Assembly (NCBI RefSeq): GCF_003665155.1
Contig: NZ_RCFQ01000001.1
Location: 62,001 to 126,000 of the forward strand
Length of the DNA stretch: 64,000 nucleotides
Reading direction: 5' to 3'
Source of the DNA: Mariprofundus sp. EBB-1
GTDB lineage: Bacteria > Pseudomonadota > Zetaproteobacteria > Mariprofundales > Mariprofundaceae
The translations under genes and the position numbers were made by a program. A model generated the notes under the pieces. It made no database searches, was not told the DNA's origin, and saw only the letters and a program-made list of their open reading frames with translations. Shown here one piece after another: positions 7,510 through 16,162 of the stretch; the first letter of the stretch is position 1; each line of letters starts with the position of its first letter.

Positions 7510-8391
7510 ATGAGTCTGAAAAATAATCGTGAACAACTGGTCAAAACTGCTGTGCAGGGGGCTGTTGCACCGGCGCATCAATGGGCGCCGTTTGAAGTGG
7601 GGGCGGCAGGCGAGGTCTTTGCCTGGCCATCGACTGGCGGCATCACCTATAACGTTAAGATTGGTGATTCGGTGTTTGGTTGGGCCGGTGAACATATCGA
7701 GCCGGGTGTTTCTTCGACCATGACCCATAAAAATCGTAAGTGTGAATCGGGTTATCAGTTTTTGTCCTGCTGTGGCAATGAGGCTATGGTGATCTCCGGA
7801 GCGGCGAAAGGAGCTAAGGGTACGGTGTTGGGGCATCACGGTGGTGTTGAACATTTGATGCTCGATTTTCCTGATCAGACGCTGGATCAGCTTACCTGCG
7901 ATGATAAGTTCTTGATTCGTGGTTATGGACAGGGCCTGAAGCTTATGGATCACCCTGATGTTTATATTTACAACCTGGATCCGGATGTGCTGGAGGCGTG
8001 GGGCCTGAAAGAGCTGGAAGATGGTAAAATTGAAGTGCCGGTGCATGTGATTGTACCGGGTCATGCTATGGGCTCAGGCATTGGCGCATTGTCAGTTGTG
8101 ACTGGTGATTACGATATTCTCTGTCACGATGAGGAGACAGTGAAAGAGTATGGCATGAATAAGTTGCGTTTCGGTGATTTTGTGGCTGTACTGGATCATG
8201 ATAATCGTTATGGACGCACCTATCGAAAAGGAGCTATCACGATTGGGGTGGTTATTCATTCTGATTCACCATTGGGCGGCCACGGACCGGGTATGATGAC
8301 CTTGATGAGTGCATGTGAGGGTAAGCTGGTGCCGGTCTTAAGTGATGATGCGAATCTTGGCGTACTCAAGGGTATTGGTCGTTTTGCATAA
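7510..8391 (+). CDS. DUF4438-like protein of unknown function
   Basis: A 293-residue soluble protein that I match to the DUF4438 family, recognisable from the GHHGGVEHLMLDFP, HVIVPGHAMGSGIGAL and GVVIHSDSPLGGHGPGMMTLM segments. The family has a structural-genomics member in Thermotoga but no known activity; the conserved His, Asp and Gly clusters would suit a metal-dependent enzyme, which is inference. The start is ATG at 7510 with AGGA six bases upstream; the frame runs further upstream without a good start. It ends 33 bp before the nitrilase gene on the same strand, so the two may be co-transcribed. Confidence 0.7.
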   Translation: MSLKNNREQLVKTAVQGAVAPAHQWAPFEVGAAGEVFAWPSTGGITYNVKIGDSVFGWAGEHIEPGVSSTMTHKNRKCESGYQFLSCCGNEAMVISGAAKGAKGTVLGHHGGVEHLMLDFPDQTLDQLTCDDKFLIRGYGQGLKLMDHPDVYIYNLDPDVLEAWGLKELEDGKIEVPVHVIVPGHAMGSGIGALSVVTGDYDILCHDEETVKEYGMNKLRFGDFVAVLDHDNRYGRTYRKGAITIGVVIHSDSPLGGHGPGMMTLMSACEGKLVPVLSDDANLGVLKGIGRFA

Positions 8392-8424
8392 GATGTTCTC
8401 TGTCGTGATAGTGGGGCTGATGAT

Positions 8425-9222
8425 ATGCGTGTAGCGTGTATTCAAATGTGCTCAGGCATTAATCGCGATGAGAATCTTGCCACTGTGGAAAGGTTATTGG
8501 TTCAGGCGTGCGAGCAAGGGGCAGAGCTGGTTGTGCTGCCGGAGACATTCTCATTTATGGGCGGTTCTGAAACAGAGAAGCGAGCCATGGCTGAGCCGCA
8601 GTCAGATTCGATAGTGTTGAGCTTTTTATCGGAACAAGCAGCCAAGCATGAGATGATGATTATTGGCGGTTCAGTGCTGCTGAAAAGTGAATCGAATCAT
8701 ATTCGAAATGCATGCCCTGTCTTTGACGCAAAAGGATCATTGTTGGCGGTGTACAATAAGATGCATCTCTTTGATATGGAATATGAAGGCGAAGTTTATC
8801 ATGAGTCCGACTTGATCAAAGCAGGTAATCTTCCTGTATCAATACCGGTCGGTGCTTTTAAGGCTGGCTTGAGCATCTGTTATGATCTTCGTTTTCCAGA
8901 ACTGTTTCGTCATTATGTCGAAGATGGCTGTGACCTGTTGTGTAATGTGGCTGCGTTTACAGCGGTGACCGGACGTGTGCATTGGCAGGTATTGCTGCAA
9001 GCCAGAGCCATCGAAAACCAATCATATGTGCTGGCTTCTGGACAGGCTGGAACTCATCCGGACGGGCGACACACGTGGGGGCATAGTATGGTCATAGACC
9101 CATGGGGAAGGGTGCTTTGTGAACTGGCCGAAGGGGAGGGTGTGATCGTGGCTGATTTATCGAAAAAATATCTGGAGCAGGTGCGAAAATCACTGCCTGC
9201 TTTGCAGCATCGCCGCCTGTAG
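8425..9222 (+). CDS. Carbon-nitrogen hydrolase (Nit1/deaminated-glutathione-amidase type)
   Basis: A 265-residue nitrilase-superfamily enzyme with the Glu-Lys-Cys triad at E40 (VVLPETFSF), K112 (YNKMHLFD) and C152 (SICYDLRFPE). Overall similarity is to the Nit1/NIT2 branch, whose best-known activity is repair of deaminated glutathione; other omega-amidases cannot be excluded. It is cytosolic, with no signal peptide. It is 33 bp downstream of the DUF4438-like gene and converges with trmL across the DnaA-box gap. Confidence 0.88.
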   Translation: MRVACIQMCSGINRDENLATVERLLVQACEQGAELVVLPETFSFMGGSETEKRAMAEPQSDSIVLSFLSEQAAKHEMMIIGGSVLLKSESNHIRNACPVFDAKGSLLAVYNKMHLFDMEYEGEVYHESDLIKAGNLPVSIPVGAFKAGLSICYDLRFPELFRHYVEDGCDLLCNVAAFTAVTGRVHWQVLLQARAIENQSYVLASGQAGTHPDGRHTWGHSMVIDPWGRVLCELAEGEGVIVADLSKKYLEQVRKSLPALQHRRL

Positions 9223-9302
9223 GTTAGCTGGATTGCAGGCTTGAATTGTGCATAAAATTGCTTGACTCTGTCCAACGCCTTGCGTTTAAAGGGCTTTTTC
9301 CA

Positions 9303-9337
9303 CTATCCACAGAAGCTGTGGATAACTTAGTGGATAA
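9303..9337. other. Cluster of three DnaA-box-like 9-mers beside AT-rich DNA
   Basis: One perfect DnaA box (TGTGGATAA, 9317-9325) and two 8/9 matches (CTATCCACA, 9303-9311, inverted; AGTGGATAA, 9329-9337) lie within 35 bp. The first two form a perfect 9-bp inverted repeat, TATCCACAG and CTGTGGATA, with a 3-base centre; boxes two and three start 12 bp apart in the same direction. An AT-rich tract (about 9391-9460) follows. The gap 9223-9521 holds no gene and both flanking genes converge on it, so it is not their promoter. This may be a replication origin or a DnaA-titration site. Confidence 0.55.
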
Positions 9338-9521
9338 CAATCCGCTTTGTTATAAGTAGCTTGCCTGACTGAATACGTTACCCTGTATGCCTAAAATATA
9401 ATCAGTATAATAAGTTTATGTAAATCATATATTTACAATATTAATGTAATGTTGATTTTAACCTGCGGCTGTAATTGTTAAAGAATCTTAATCAGCTTGT
9501 CGTGGCGGTGGATAGTTTCCC

Positions 9522-9989
9522 TTATTTCAATGAATTCAGTTGTCTGAGTGCTTCAAAGGTAACAATTGAACATGCCGATGAGAGATTTAAAGATCTAACC
9601 GGCGCATCCTTGCGCATGGGGATGGTTAAGCTTTGCAGGTCGCCTAACACTTCGGCACTGAGTCCGCGTGTCTCTGGCCCGAAAACCAGCACATCACCGG
9701 CCTGGAAACTGGCATCCCAATAGCTGTTTTCGACCTTGGAGCTCAGGCCGAACCAGTTGCGATCTAAACCAATTGCCTGGCGTGCTTCCTGCCAGTTTTG
9801 ATGTTCTTGAACATCCATGTGTTGCCAGTAATCCAAACCGGCTCGCCTGAGCTGTTTATCGGTGATTTCAAAACCCAATGGATGAATGAGATGTAGCTTG
9901 CAGCCAGTACAAGCGCATAGCCGCGCGATATTACCTGTGTTGGGCGGAATTTCAGGCTCAAAGAGAACGATGTGTAAAGGAGTTTTCAT
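9522..9989 (-). CDS. trmL: tRNA (cytidine/uridine-34-2'-O)-methyltransferase TrmL
   Basis: A SPOUT-class methyltransferase that 2'-O-methylates the wobble base of leucine tRNAs using S-adenosylmethionine. The PNTGNIARLC segment near the start, LVFGPETRGL, and the C-terminal knot segment IPMRKDAPVRSLNLSSA are diagnostic. The frame extends to 10127, but the family starts at the MKTPLHIVL of ATG 9989, giving 155 residues, the usual TrmL length. No strong ribosome-binding site is visible. It lies downstream of the unknown gene and rnd on the same strand. Confidence 0.92.
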   Translation of the reverse strand: MKTPLHIVLFEPEIPPNTGNIARLCACTGCKLHLIHPLGFEITDKQLRRAGLDYWQHMDVQEHQNWQEARQAIGLDRNWFGLSSKVENSYWDASFQAGDVLVFGPETRGLSAEVLGDLQSLTIPMRKDAPVRSLNLSSACSIVTFEALRQLNSLK

Positions 9990-10095
9990 GATTACCCAAG
10001 ACTTAGTCAGCCACAGCAAGAGTGCAACTATCAGTATCTTTAGCGGGGCTAAGATGACTATTACAAGGTCACCGAAGGTAATAAGTGTTGAGTGC

Positions 10096-10728
10096 TTACT
10101 GCTCGTGTTGCCAGTTGCAAATGGCACCTATGGTTTCATCGTGTTCGGGTAATTTTTCCAGATCAGGCACAAACACATTCATGTTTGAAGACTTTAAATG
10201 CTCTAACCAACCAGCCAGAAATTGACGGTAAAGATCATCCATCATCTGCGCGTTGGCAGCAGCTACTGGACCAACGTAATCTTCACTGGAAGCGATCTCT
10301 CCACGCACAGCAATATCGAGGTTGTTCATGATTGAAGTCTGTTGTGTGTTTAGTGCTTTGAACTGACCTGCAATGTTGAGGTAGACAAGCCATGGGGTGC
10401 CTGCTTGAAGCTGTTTGAAGCAGGCTAGCATTTGTGCTTTGTCGGGTAGTGCGGCAGAAGACAGGCGGTGCAGTACGGTATGCGCATATGTACCACGCAT
10501 TAAAAAGTCGAATCGTCCGGCTTTCTTCTGCGCAGTGAAAACAAGCGCCTTGTCTTTTTTGAGTTTAAGATTGACCCAGGCTTCGGCAGCTTTTTTATCT
10601 GTAATACGGGCATCACCAGCTTGTAGCGCTTCCGCATAGATGCATGGGCGCCACTGTTGATTCTCCTGTAAACGCCAGGCATTGGCCCCGGACGGGGACA
10701 GTGCATCAATGGAGAAGCAGAACATCAT
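10096..10728 (-). CDS. Uncharacterised protein coupled to rnd
   Basis: A 210-residue soluble protein that I do not recognise. It has no signal peptide or membrane segment. The middle is Lys/Ala-rich (KKDKALVFTAQKKAG) and the C-terminal half has a helical LYRQFLAGWLEHLKSS segment. Its ATG overlaps the rnd stop in an ATGA junction, so translation is coupled to RNase D and it is very likely a real gene. Two adjacent ATG codons (10728 and 10725) are possible starts. The coupling hints at an RNA-related or housekeeping role, but no function can be given. Confidence 0.75.
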   Translation of the reverse strand: MMFCFSIDALSPSGANAWRLQENQQWRPCIYAEALQAGDARITDKKAAEAWVNLKLKKDKALVFTAQKKAGRFDFLMRGTYAHTVLHRLSSAALPDKAQMLACFKQLQAGTPWLVYLNIAGQFKALNTQQTSIMNNLDIAVRGEIASSEDYVGPVAAANAQMMDDLYRQFLAGWLEHLKSSNMNVFVPDLEKLPEHDETIGAICNWQHEQ

Positions 10729-11930
10729 GATAGTTCATCTGCCTTGAATGGTGTGATGGTGGGGAGGCCTGTTTTTGGATTTAAGTGCAGGCATATTTGC
10801 CCACGCAGCAGTTTCAACAGATCGTCTCCTACAAGTTCATAGCGCCATCCTTGCAGGCAGGCAAGCTCTGGTGGCTCTGCTTTGCAGCGATAGCCCCATG
10901 AGGCCAGTTCAGAGAGATCCGATTTGCTCGATAAGATAGATGCAGAGATTTCACCCTCTTCAGCTTTAAGGCGCACCAATGTATCAAGCATCTCTAATCT
11001 GAGATCGGTGCCGGCATGGTTGTGTCGGCGAGCCTGTTGCTTAGGCCAATCGGCTTCATCGGAGTCCATGCCCTGTTGCCAAACTTGAATAATTTCCTCA
11101 CCAAAACGTTTGACGAAGCCGGCATTGATGCCGCGCATGCGGGTCATGCAGTCCATGTCTAAAGCATCACGACGGGCAATTTCAAGCAAGGGTTCATCTG
11201 CAATCATGCGGCGGCGTGGGATATCTCTTTTGCTGGCCATGCGTTCACGCCATGCGGCCAGTTCGCGCAGAGTGGCAAGATTGCGGCCTTTGAGTTTATT
11301 GACTCCTTTGACACGCCAGAAAACGGTTGATTCATCATATGCATAGGTGGCGGGGTTGGTGAGGACGCTCTGTTCCTCATCCAGCCACAAAGTGCGACCA
11401 GTGGCTTCCAGACGTTGCTGTAGGTGTTGATACACCGGCATGAGCCAGATGACATCATCAGCGGCGTATTCGAGTTGTTTTGCAGTGAGTGGGCGTGCTT
11501 TCCAGTCTGTGAACGATTCACCTTTTGCCAACGCCTTCTTCGTAATGCGTTGTACCAGATTGCCAAAACCAACCTGTTGTCCATAGCCCAACAGTGCAGC
11601 GGCAACCTGGGTATCAAACAGCGGGGTGGGCAGACGGCCCGATTCTTTGACGAATATTTCAATGTCCTGACGGCCTGCATGAAACACTTTTAAAACATTT
11701 GGGTCGCAAAGGATATCCCATAGCGGAGATAGGTCTTCAATACCGATGGGGTCGATGATCCAGCACTGACCATTGCCGTATATCTGCATTAGCGCAAATT
11801 CAGCATAGTAGGTGGATTCTCGATGGAATTCGGTGTCGATGCATAGCACCTGACATGCCGCCATATCAGAACAGGCGGATACGAGTAGTGCATTTGTATT
11901 AATAAATGGAATAGTAGGTGATTTGGACAT
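10725..11930 (-). CDS. rnd: Ribonuclease D
   Basis: A DEDDy 3'-to-5' exoribonuclease that trims tRNA precursors and other small RNAs. The catalytic residues are D32 and E34 (IDTEFHRE), D89 (HAGRQDIEI) and Y155-x3-D159 (YAADDV). The region around residues 210-290 (PRRRMIADEPLLEIARRD) is the HRDC domain. The length of 401 residues is normal. It heads a minus-strand run, rnd, unknown gene, trmL, and is divergent from the exported propeller protein gene. Confidence 0.93.
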   Translation of the reverse strand: MSKSPTIPFINTNALLVSACSDMAACQVLCIDTEFHRESTYYAEFALMQIYGNGQCWIIDPIGIEDLSPLWDILCDPNVLKVFHAGRQDIEIFVKESGRLPTPLFDTQVAAALLGYGQQVGFGNLVQRITKKALAKGESFTDWKARPLTAKQLEYAADDVIWLMPVYQHLQQRLEATGRTLWLDEEQSVLTNPATYAYDESTVFWRVKGVNKLKGRNLATLRELAAWRERMASKRDIPRRRMIADEPLLEIARRDALDMDCMTRMRGINAGFVKRFGEEIIQVWQQGMDSDEADWPKQQARRHNHAGTDLRLEMLDTLVRLKAEEGEISASILSSKSDLSELASWGYRCKAEPPELACLQGWRYELVGDDLLKLLRGQICLHLNPKTGLPTITPFKADELS

Positions 11931-12028
11931 GCCGACACACTATCAATGCCGATGCTGTAATAACACCATCGGCTATTATTGGCCGAAGGCATTGTTCTTT
12001 GTGAGGCATATGAATTAATTTTTTTATT

Positions 12029-12044
12029 GGTGACCTGGATCACA
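12029..12044. promoter_or_regulatory. CRP/FNR-family-like palindrome
   Basis: GGTGA-N6-TCACA lies between the divergent rnd and propeller genes, one base from the CRP consensus TGTGA-N6-TCACA. An AT-rich stretch with TATACG follows at about 12060. Position fits regulation of the gene starting at 12112. The assignment rests on motif similarity only. Confidence 0.35.
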
Positions 12045-12111
12045 AACAACATGAACATTATACGCTAGTGTTGCGGACTTTATGAATAAAATTCCAGTTG
12101 CAGGGGTAAAC

Positions 12112-13200
12112 ATGAAAATGAAAGTATTATGGGCAGCGTTGCCGATATTGATGTTATCAGCACAGTCAGGAATTGCTTCAAGTATGAGTAAGGGTGTTCA
12201 GACACCACTCTATTCCGTATCTCCATTGATTGTAAAAAAAGGTGTGGATAGCACTTACCCTTCAGTGGCGGGTGATTTTTTGGTATTCAGTACGGGTGAT
12301 GGCACTGAATATCGTGTGGAACGTGTTTCAAAACATTCGCCGGCATCTGCTTCACGTGTCATGAAAACAATGGTATTGAATGAAGCCATTCGTTTTGGTG
12401 TGGCTGTGAATGATGGATCGGTGGGCTATGTGAGTAATCGCACAGGGCCAATCGCTTCCTGGATGTGGTTGGGAAACGGTGAGAGCCATGCGGCAATCGC
12501 TCACATGGGCGGTTTCTCCGGCAATGCTGCGCCATTTCATTTGAATGCATCACAGGATGGTAAAGTCTGGTGTTTCGATACCAGTTTGCAAAAATTGCGT
12601 CAGAATACCATGTTGTCTGAATTTATAAAAAACACCAATTTTGAACTGAGCGGTCAGGCGTGGCGCACCTATGACTCGGATAACTTTCGTTATAAACAGG
12701 GTTACAATAACACCGAGACGGGTAAAAAGAATAAATTTGATGCACCTGTTCTGTATGTGTTTAATCGTGTGACATCTCAGCTGAACATGATTCCGAATGC
12801 TTTTAATGGAACCCTTTCTTCAGATGGAAAGCACGTGATCTTTGTACGTGAAACAAACGGCAATTATGATTTGTGGATGCAGACGATTAATGGTGAAGAG
12901 TTGGTGCAGTTGACCGATTCTAAATATGCTGATTTAGAGCCTCAGTTTAACCCTGATGGTAATAAAATACTGTTTGTATCCAATCGTGCATACGGTGGAG
13001 CAGTGACCAAAACATCCCTGTATATGATGGATCTGAAAAGCTATAAAATCACACGCTTAACGAATGCTAAGGGCGCGACTGATGGAGGCCCTGCATGGTT
13101 GGATGATCATACGGTTGTATTCCATTCAAATCGTAATCTTAAAAAGCCCCAGTCTGGTGTGGGCTCCAGCTGGAATATTTGGCAATTAAAACTTAAGTAA
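12112..13200 (+). CDS. Exported TolB-like (PD40) beta-propeller protein
   Basis: A 362-residue periplasmic protein with a signal peptide (basic MKMK, then WAALPILMLSAQSGIASS). Later residues hold PD40/WD40-like blades seen in TolB: GTLSSDGKHVIFVRE, EPQFNPDGNKILFVSNR, VVFHSNR. The N-terminal domain of true TolB is absent and there are no tol-pal genes nearby, so it is a TolB-related propeller of unknown role. The frame begins at 12082, but ATG 12112 has AGGGG upstream and a proper signal peptide. It is followed directly by a second propeller gene. Confidence 0.8.
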   Translation: MKMKVLWAALPILMLSAQSGIASSMSKGVQTPLYSVSPLIVKKGVDSTYPSVAGDFLVFSTGDGTEYRVERVSKHSPASASRVMKTMVLNEAIRFGVAVNDGSVGYVSNRTGPIASWMWLGNGESHAAIAHMGGFSGNAAPFHLNASQDGKVWCFDTSLQKLRQNTMLSEFIKNTNFELSGQAWRTYDSDNFRYKQGYNNTETGKKNKFDAPVLYVFNRVTSQLNMIPNAFNGTLSSDGKHVIFVRETNGNYDLWMQTINGEELVQLTDSKYADLEPQFNPDGNKILFVSNRAYGGAVTKTSLYMMDLKSYKITRLTNAKGATDGGPAWLDDHTVVFHSNRNLKKPQSGVGSSWNIWQLKLK

Positions 13201-14286
13201 GTGAACTTCACTATGCATCGAATTGTAGGAATCATGGTCATGCTTTTGTGCTCTGCGCCATCAGTGCATGCAGAAGATTTCCTCAATTGGCTGGAGACAG
13301 CTACGGGTTCTCAACATAGAGATGAGGAGTTCGTTGAGGTTGATGGGGCTGAACTGATCACTCTTGAAAGCAGAGAAAGTGAAATGTATCCCAAGGTTTC
13401 ACCTGACGGAAAATATTTTTTAACGCTATCTACCAATAAACATCATCATATCATTACGCGTCGATTGGTGGAAAATGGTGATCCGATCAATGTTGTGATT
13501 GAACATGATGCACAGGCATTGGATTCTATTGCATGGTATGGCGATGATATTGTGACATTTCTATCATATCGTGCTGATAGTCTTGGCTTGTGGCAGAAGC
13601 CGGTTGATCGCGGTGTGGTCAAGCGCTTGCACGGTCGTTTGGATGGTGAGTTAATAGACCCTGTCTTGCTGGGGGATGGCAGCATTATTGCAGTGCGTTT
13701 GCATGCTCCTGAGCAGCGACTGCATTCTAAATATAAGAAATCGAAGCAACCCAATTTGGCTTTTGATAATTGGAACATAAAAGGCAAGCAACCGCATCTG
13801 GTTAGAATTAGTGCAAACGGGGCGGAGGAAGAGCTTGCCGCAGGCCTGAATCCTTCACTGTCTGCCGATGGTGAACGTGTGGTGTTTTCGATGCAGTCAG
13901 AACGTAATTGGCACCTGTTTATGATGAATGTGGATGGTTCTGATCTGATTCAGTTGACAGAAGGTCATAGCATTGATGTGCAGCCGACCTGGAGTCCAGA
14001 TGGCAAGTCGGTGGCTTTCACTTCCAATCGTGCTGATGAAGATGAAGATGACCGTCATGGTGCTAAAGCTAACTGGGATGTCTGGATGATCAGTTATGAT
14101 GGACGCAATTTGACGCGATTGACAACGGATAAAGCAAGAGATGGTGCGCCTGAATTTGCTAAAAATGGCAGAATTTATTTTCATTCAGATCGTAAAGTAG
14201 ATAAAGCTGCGCGTGCTGATCATCAGGTGCGTGGTTCTACAAAGGGTTTTCATGTCTGGAGTGTGATGTTGCCAGCTATTAATTAA
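13201..14286 (+). CDS. Second exported TolB-like (PD40) beta-propeller protein
   Basis: A 361-residue protein with a signal peptide (MHRIVGIMVMLLCSAPSVHA) and PD40 blades: YPKVSPDGKYFLTLST, NPSLSADGERVVFSMQ, QPTWSPDGKSVAFTSNRAD. It starts at a GTG immediately after the previous stop; ATG 13213 is an alternative that gives a cleaner signal peptide. It resembles the gene before it in size and architecture, so the pair probably arose by duplication and works together in the periplasm, possibly as sensing or protein-binding scaffolds. A terminator overlaps its stop codon. Confidence 0.78.
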   Translation: MNFTMHRIVGIMVMLLCSAPSVHAEDFLNWLETATGSQHRDEEFVEVDGAELITLESRESEMYPKVSPDGKYFLTLSTNKHHHIITRRLVENGDPINVVIEHDAQALDSIAWYGDDIVTFLSYRADSLGLWQKPVDRGVVKRLHGRLDGELIDPVLLGDGSIIAVRLHAPEQRLHSKYKKSKQPNLAFDNWNIKGKQPHLVRISANGAEEELAAGLNPSLSADGERVVFSMQSERNWHLFMMNVDGSDLIQLTEGHSIDVQPTWSPDGKSVAFTSNRADEDEDDRHGAKANWDVWMISYDGRNLTRLTTDKARDGAPEFAKNGRIYFHSDRKVDKAARADHQVRGSTKGFHVWSVMLPAIN

Positions 14287-14301
14287 TGGCTGGCTCTTTT
14301 T
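14271..14301 (+). terminator. Intrinsic terminator after the propeller pair
   Basis: GCCAGC (14271-14276) pairs with GCTGGC (14289-14294), and the ATTAAT bases inside can extend the stem. A T-rich run follows. The hairpin includes the stop codon of the upstream gene. Confidence 0.65.
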
Positions 14302-14353
14302 CAAGCATTGTTGGAATGCGCTGGTCGGCCACATTTACGCTAGGAAAGTATCC

Positions 14354-14599
14354 TTATTTTATGGCGTTCAGATTATTGTGTAGTTGCTGACGTTGTTTCT
14401 CAGACAGGCGTGTTTGACCGTAATCGGTTGTATGCATCATGGCAGTGACTTTATGAATAAGTTTGATGTTATGATCAAAATCCCTGCAGTGACTGCACAT
14501 CGAAAGGTGTAGTTTGAATTTCAGGCGCTCTAATAATGATAGTGGTCGATCAAGGCTGTCAGATGCCAGTTGACTTATTTTCTTACAGGCGTGTCTCAT
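14354..14599 (-). CDS. Soluble zinc-finger anti-sigma factor
   Basis: An 81-residue protein with the ZAS signature H-x3-C-x2-C (HLSMCSHC) of zf-HC2 anti-sigma factors. It has no membrane segment, so it is of the soluble class (ChrR- or RsrA-like in topology), which often senses oxidants or metals through the zinc site. Its start overlaps the sigma factor stop by four bases (ATGA). By family precedent it binds and inhibits the neighbouring ECF sigma factor. Confidence 0.82.
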   Translation of the reverse strand: MRHACKKISQLASDSLDRPLSLLERLKFKLHLSMCSHCRDFDHNIKLIHKVTAMMHTTDYGQTRLSEKQRQQLHNNLNAIK

Positions 14600-15168
14600 G
14601 ATCTATTTCCTCGCTCAAACCAGTGAATGTTTAAACATGTGCGTAAAGCAAGTCGTGCTCTGTGTAGCAAGACGTGAAGATGAGTCGATGTAACATCGCA
14701 TGTCTTACAAGTGGTTTCAGTATCTTCACCTGTAATGTCACGCATGCGGAATACGATCTGCTGTTTTTCCGGTAGTTTGTTGATGCATGATTCCAGTGTT
14801 TTATAAAACTGTTCATTGCTGAACAGGTCTTCGGGATTCTCTTTCCATGCAGCGGGGGCGTCACTCCAGCTGCCATTGCTATTGAAATAGGCTGAAGTCG
14901 GATCATTCTCCACAGCCTCGCTGAGATTGCGTCCGCGAATTTCACGACGAATATGATCAATGATTTTATGTTTTAAGATGCCGACAAGCCAGGTGCGTAT
15001 TGAGGATTGGCCGGCAAATTTATCAAAGCCTTTCCAGCCAGCCAGCAATGTTTCCTGTAGCATGTCAGCGGCAAGGTCTTCATTGTGAAGGCGGGACATA
15101 GCAAAACGATATAGGTAATCACCGTGTTCATGTAACCAGCTATGTGGACCATCATCAACTTTTTTCAT
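14596..15168 (-). CDS. ECF-type RNA polymerase sigma factor
   Basis: A 190-residue sigma-70 family protein with region 2 (ADMLQETLLAGWKGFDKFAG, SIRTWLVGILKHKIIDHIR) and region 4 (LPEKQQIVFRMRDI, STHLHVLLHRARLALR), and no region 1 or 3: an ECF sigma factor. The linker is rather long. The frame extends to an ATG at 15195; ATG 15168 (MKKVDDGPH) gives typical length, but neither has a good ribosome-binding site. It is coupled to the zinc anti-sigma factor downstream and divergent from murI. Its target promoters are unknown. Confidence 0.88.
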   Translation of the reverse strand: MKKVDDGPHSWLHEHGDYLYRFAMSRLHNEDLAADMLQETLLAGWKGFDKFAGQSSIRTWLVGILKHKIIDHIRREIRGRNLSEAVENDPTSAYFNSNGSWSDAPAAWKENPEDLFSNEQFYKTLESCINKLPEKQQIVFRMRDITGEDTETTCKTCDVTSTHLHVLLHRARLALRTCLNIHWFERGNRS

Positions 15169-15271
15169 GTAGGGTACTCTGCCCAAAGCATGCATCTCTT
15201 CAAGCGTGGTGTATGAGAAGTGAGGAAGTTATTGTTAGTCTTCCGACCAGTTTAAAGGTGATGAGGATTGC

Positions 15272-16084
15272 ATGGAACTAAAAGAACAAAGTATTGGTGT
15301 GTTTGATTCAGGTGTGGGTGGGCTATCAGTGCTTACCCATATTCATGCGTCTTTGCCAGATGAGCGACTGCATTATGTTGCAGATTCAGCCTATATGCCT
15401 TATGGCTGTAAGTCGGATCAGTTGGTTGAAAGTCGCTGTATGTCTATTGCTGATTTTTTTGTTGAGCAGGGATGTAAAGCGATCGTAGTGGCCTGTAATA
15501 CGGCAACGGCTGTGGCAGTGCAGCAGCTACGTCTGAAGTATGATATTCCTGTCATTGGTATGGAGCCGGCTGTGAAACCGGCCGTTAATAGTAGTCGAGC
15601 TGGCGTGGTGGGGGTGCTTGCAACCAGCGCTACGATTGCCAGTGATAAGTTCAAACAACTTGGCTTGCGGCATGGTTCAGAAGCACGATTGATTGTGCAG
15701 GCTTGTCCGGGCCTGGTTGAGCAGATTGAGATGGGTGAACTGAATACAGCGAAAACGCGATCAATGTTGCAGTCGTATCTTGACCCGTTAATGCAAGCAG
15801 GCATGGATAGGCTGGTGCTGGGTTGTACGCATTATCCTTTTGTGTCGCCGTTGATTCGAGAGATCATTGGTGAAGAGGTTACCATTGTAGATAGCGGAGA
15901 TGCCATTGCCCGTGAATTGGAGCGTCAGCTATCGGCGAATGGACTGCTATCATTGGCCAATATTGATGCGCAGGACGAATCGGCTTCGATTGTGTTCTGG
16001 AGTAGTGGGGATATTCAAAAAGTAGAGCCATTGATGTCCAAGCTGTGGGGAAAAGCCACAGTACCAAATCAACTTTTGTTTTGA
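15272..16084 (+). CDS. murI: Glutamate racemase
   Basis: MurI makes D-glutamate for peptidoglycan. The two catalytic cysteines are visible in VVACNTAT and LGCTHYP, with the N-terminal FDSGVGGLSVL motif holding the conserved Asp and Ser. The length of 270 residues is typical. A GAGGA ribosome-binding site lies before the ATG. It is divergent from the sigma/anti-sigma pair and shows no obvious operon partner. Confidence 0.95.
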   Translation: MELKEQSIGVFDSGVGGLSVLTHIHASLPDERLHYVADSAYMPYGCKSDQLVESRCMSIADFFVEQGCKAIVVACNTATAVAVQQLRLKYDIPVIGMEPAVKPAVNSSRAGVVGVLATSATIASDKFKQLGLRHGSEARLIVQACPGLVEQIEMGELNTAKTRSMLQSYLDPLMQAGMDRLVLGCTHYPFVSPLIREIIGEEVTIVDSGDAIARELERQLSANGLLSLANIDAQDESASIVFWSSGDIQKVEPLMSKLWGKATVPNQLLF

Positions 16085-16162
16085 TTTCTTGCACTTAGGC
16101 GATTGAACGATAATATGCGCCGCAATTAATATAATTAAAAATAAAATTCAAGGGAAAAAATC

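Noticed and set aside
7426-8064. 212-residue minus-strand frame opposite the DUF4438-like gene
   Set aside because: Antisense shadow of a gene with a good start and conserved motifs.
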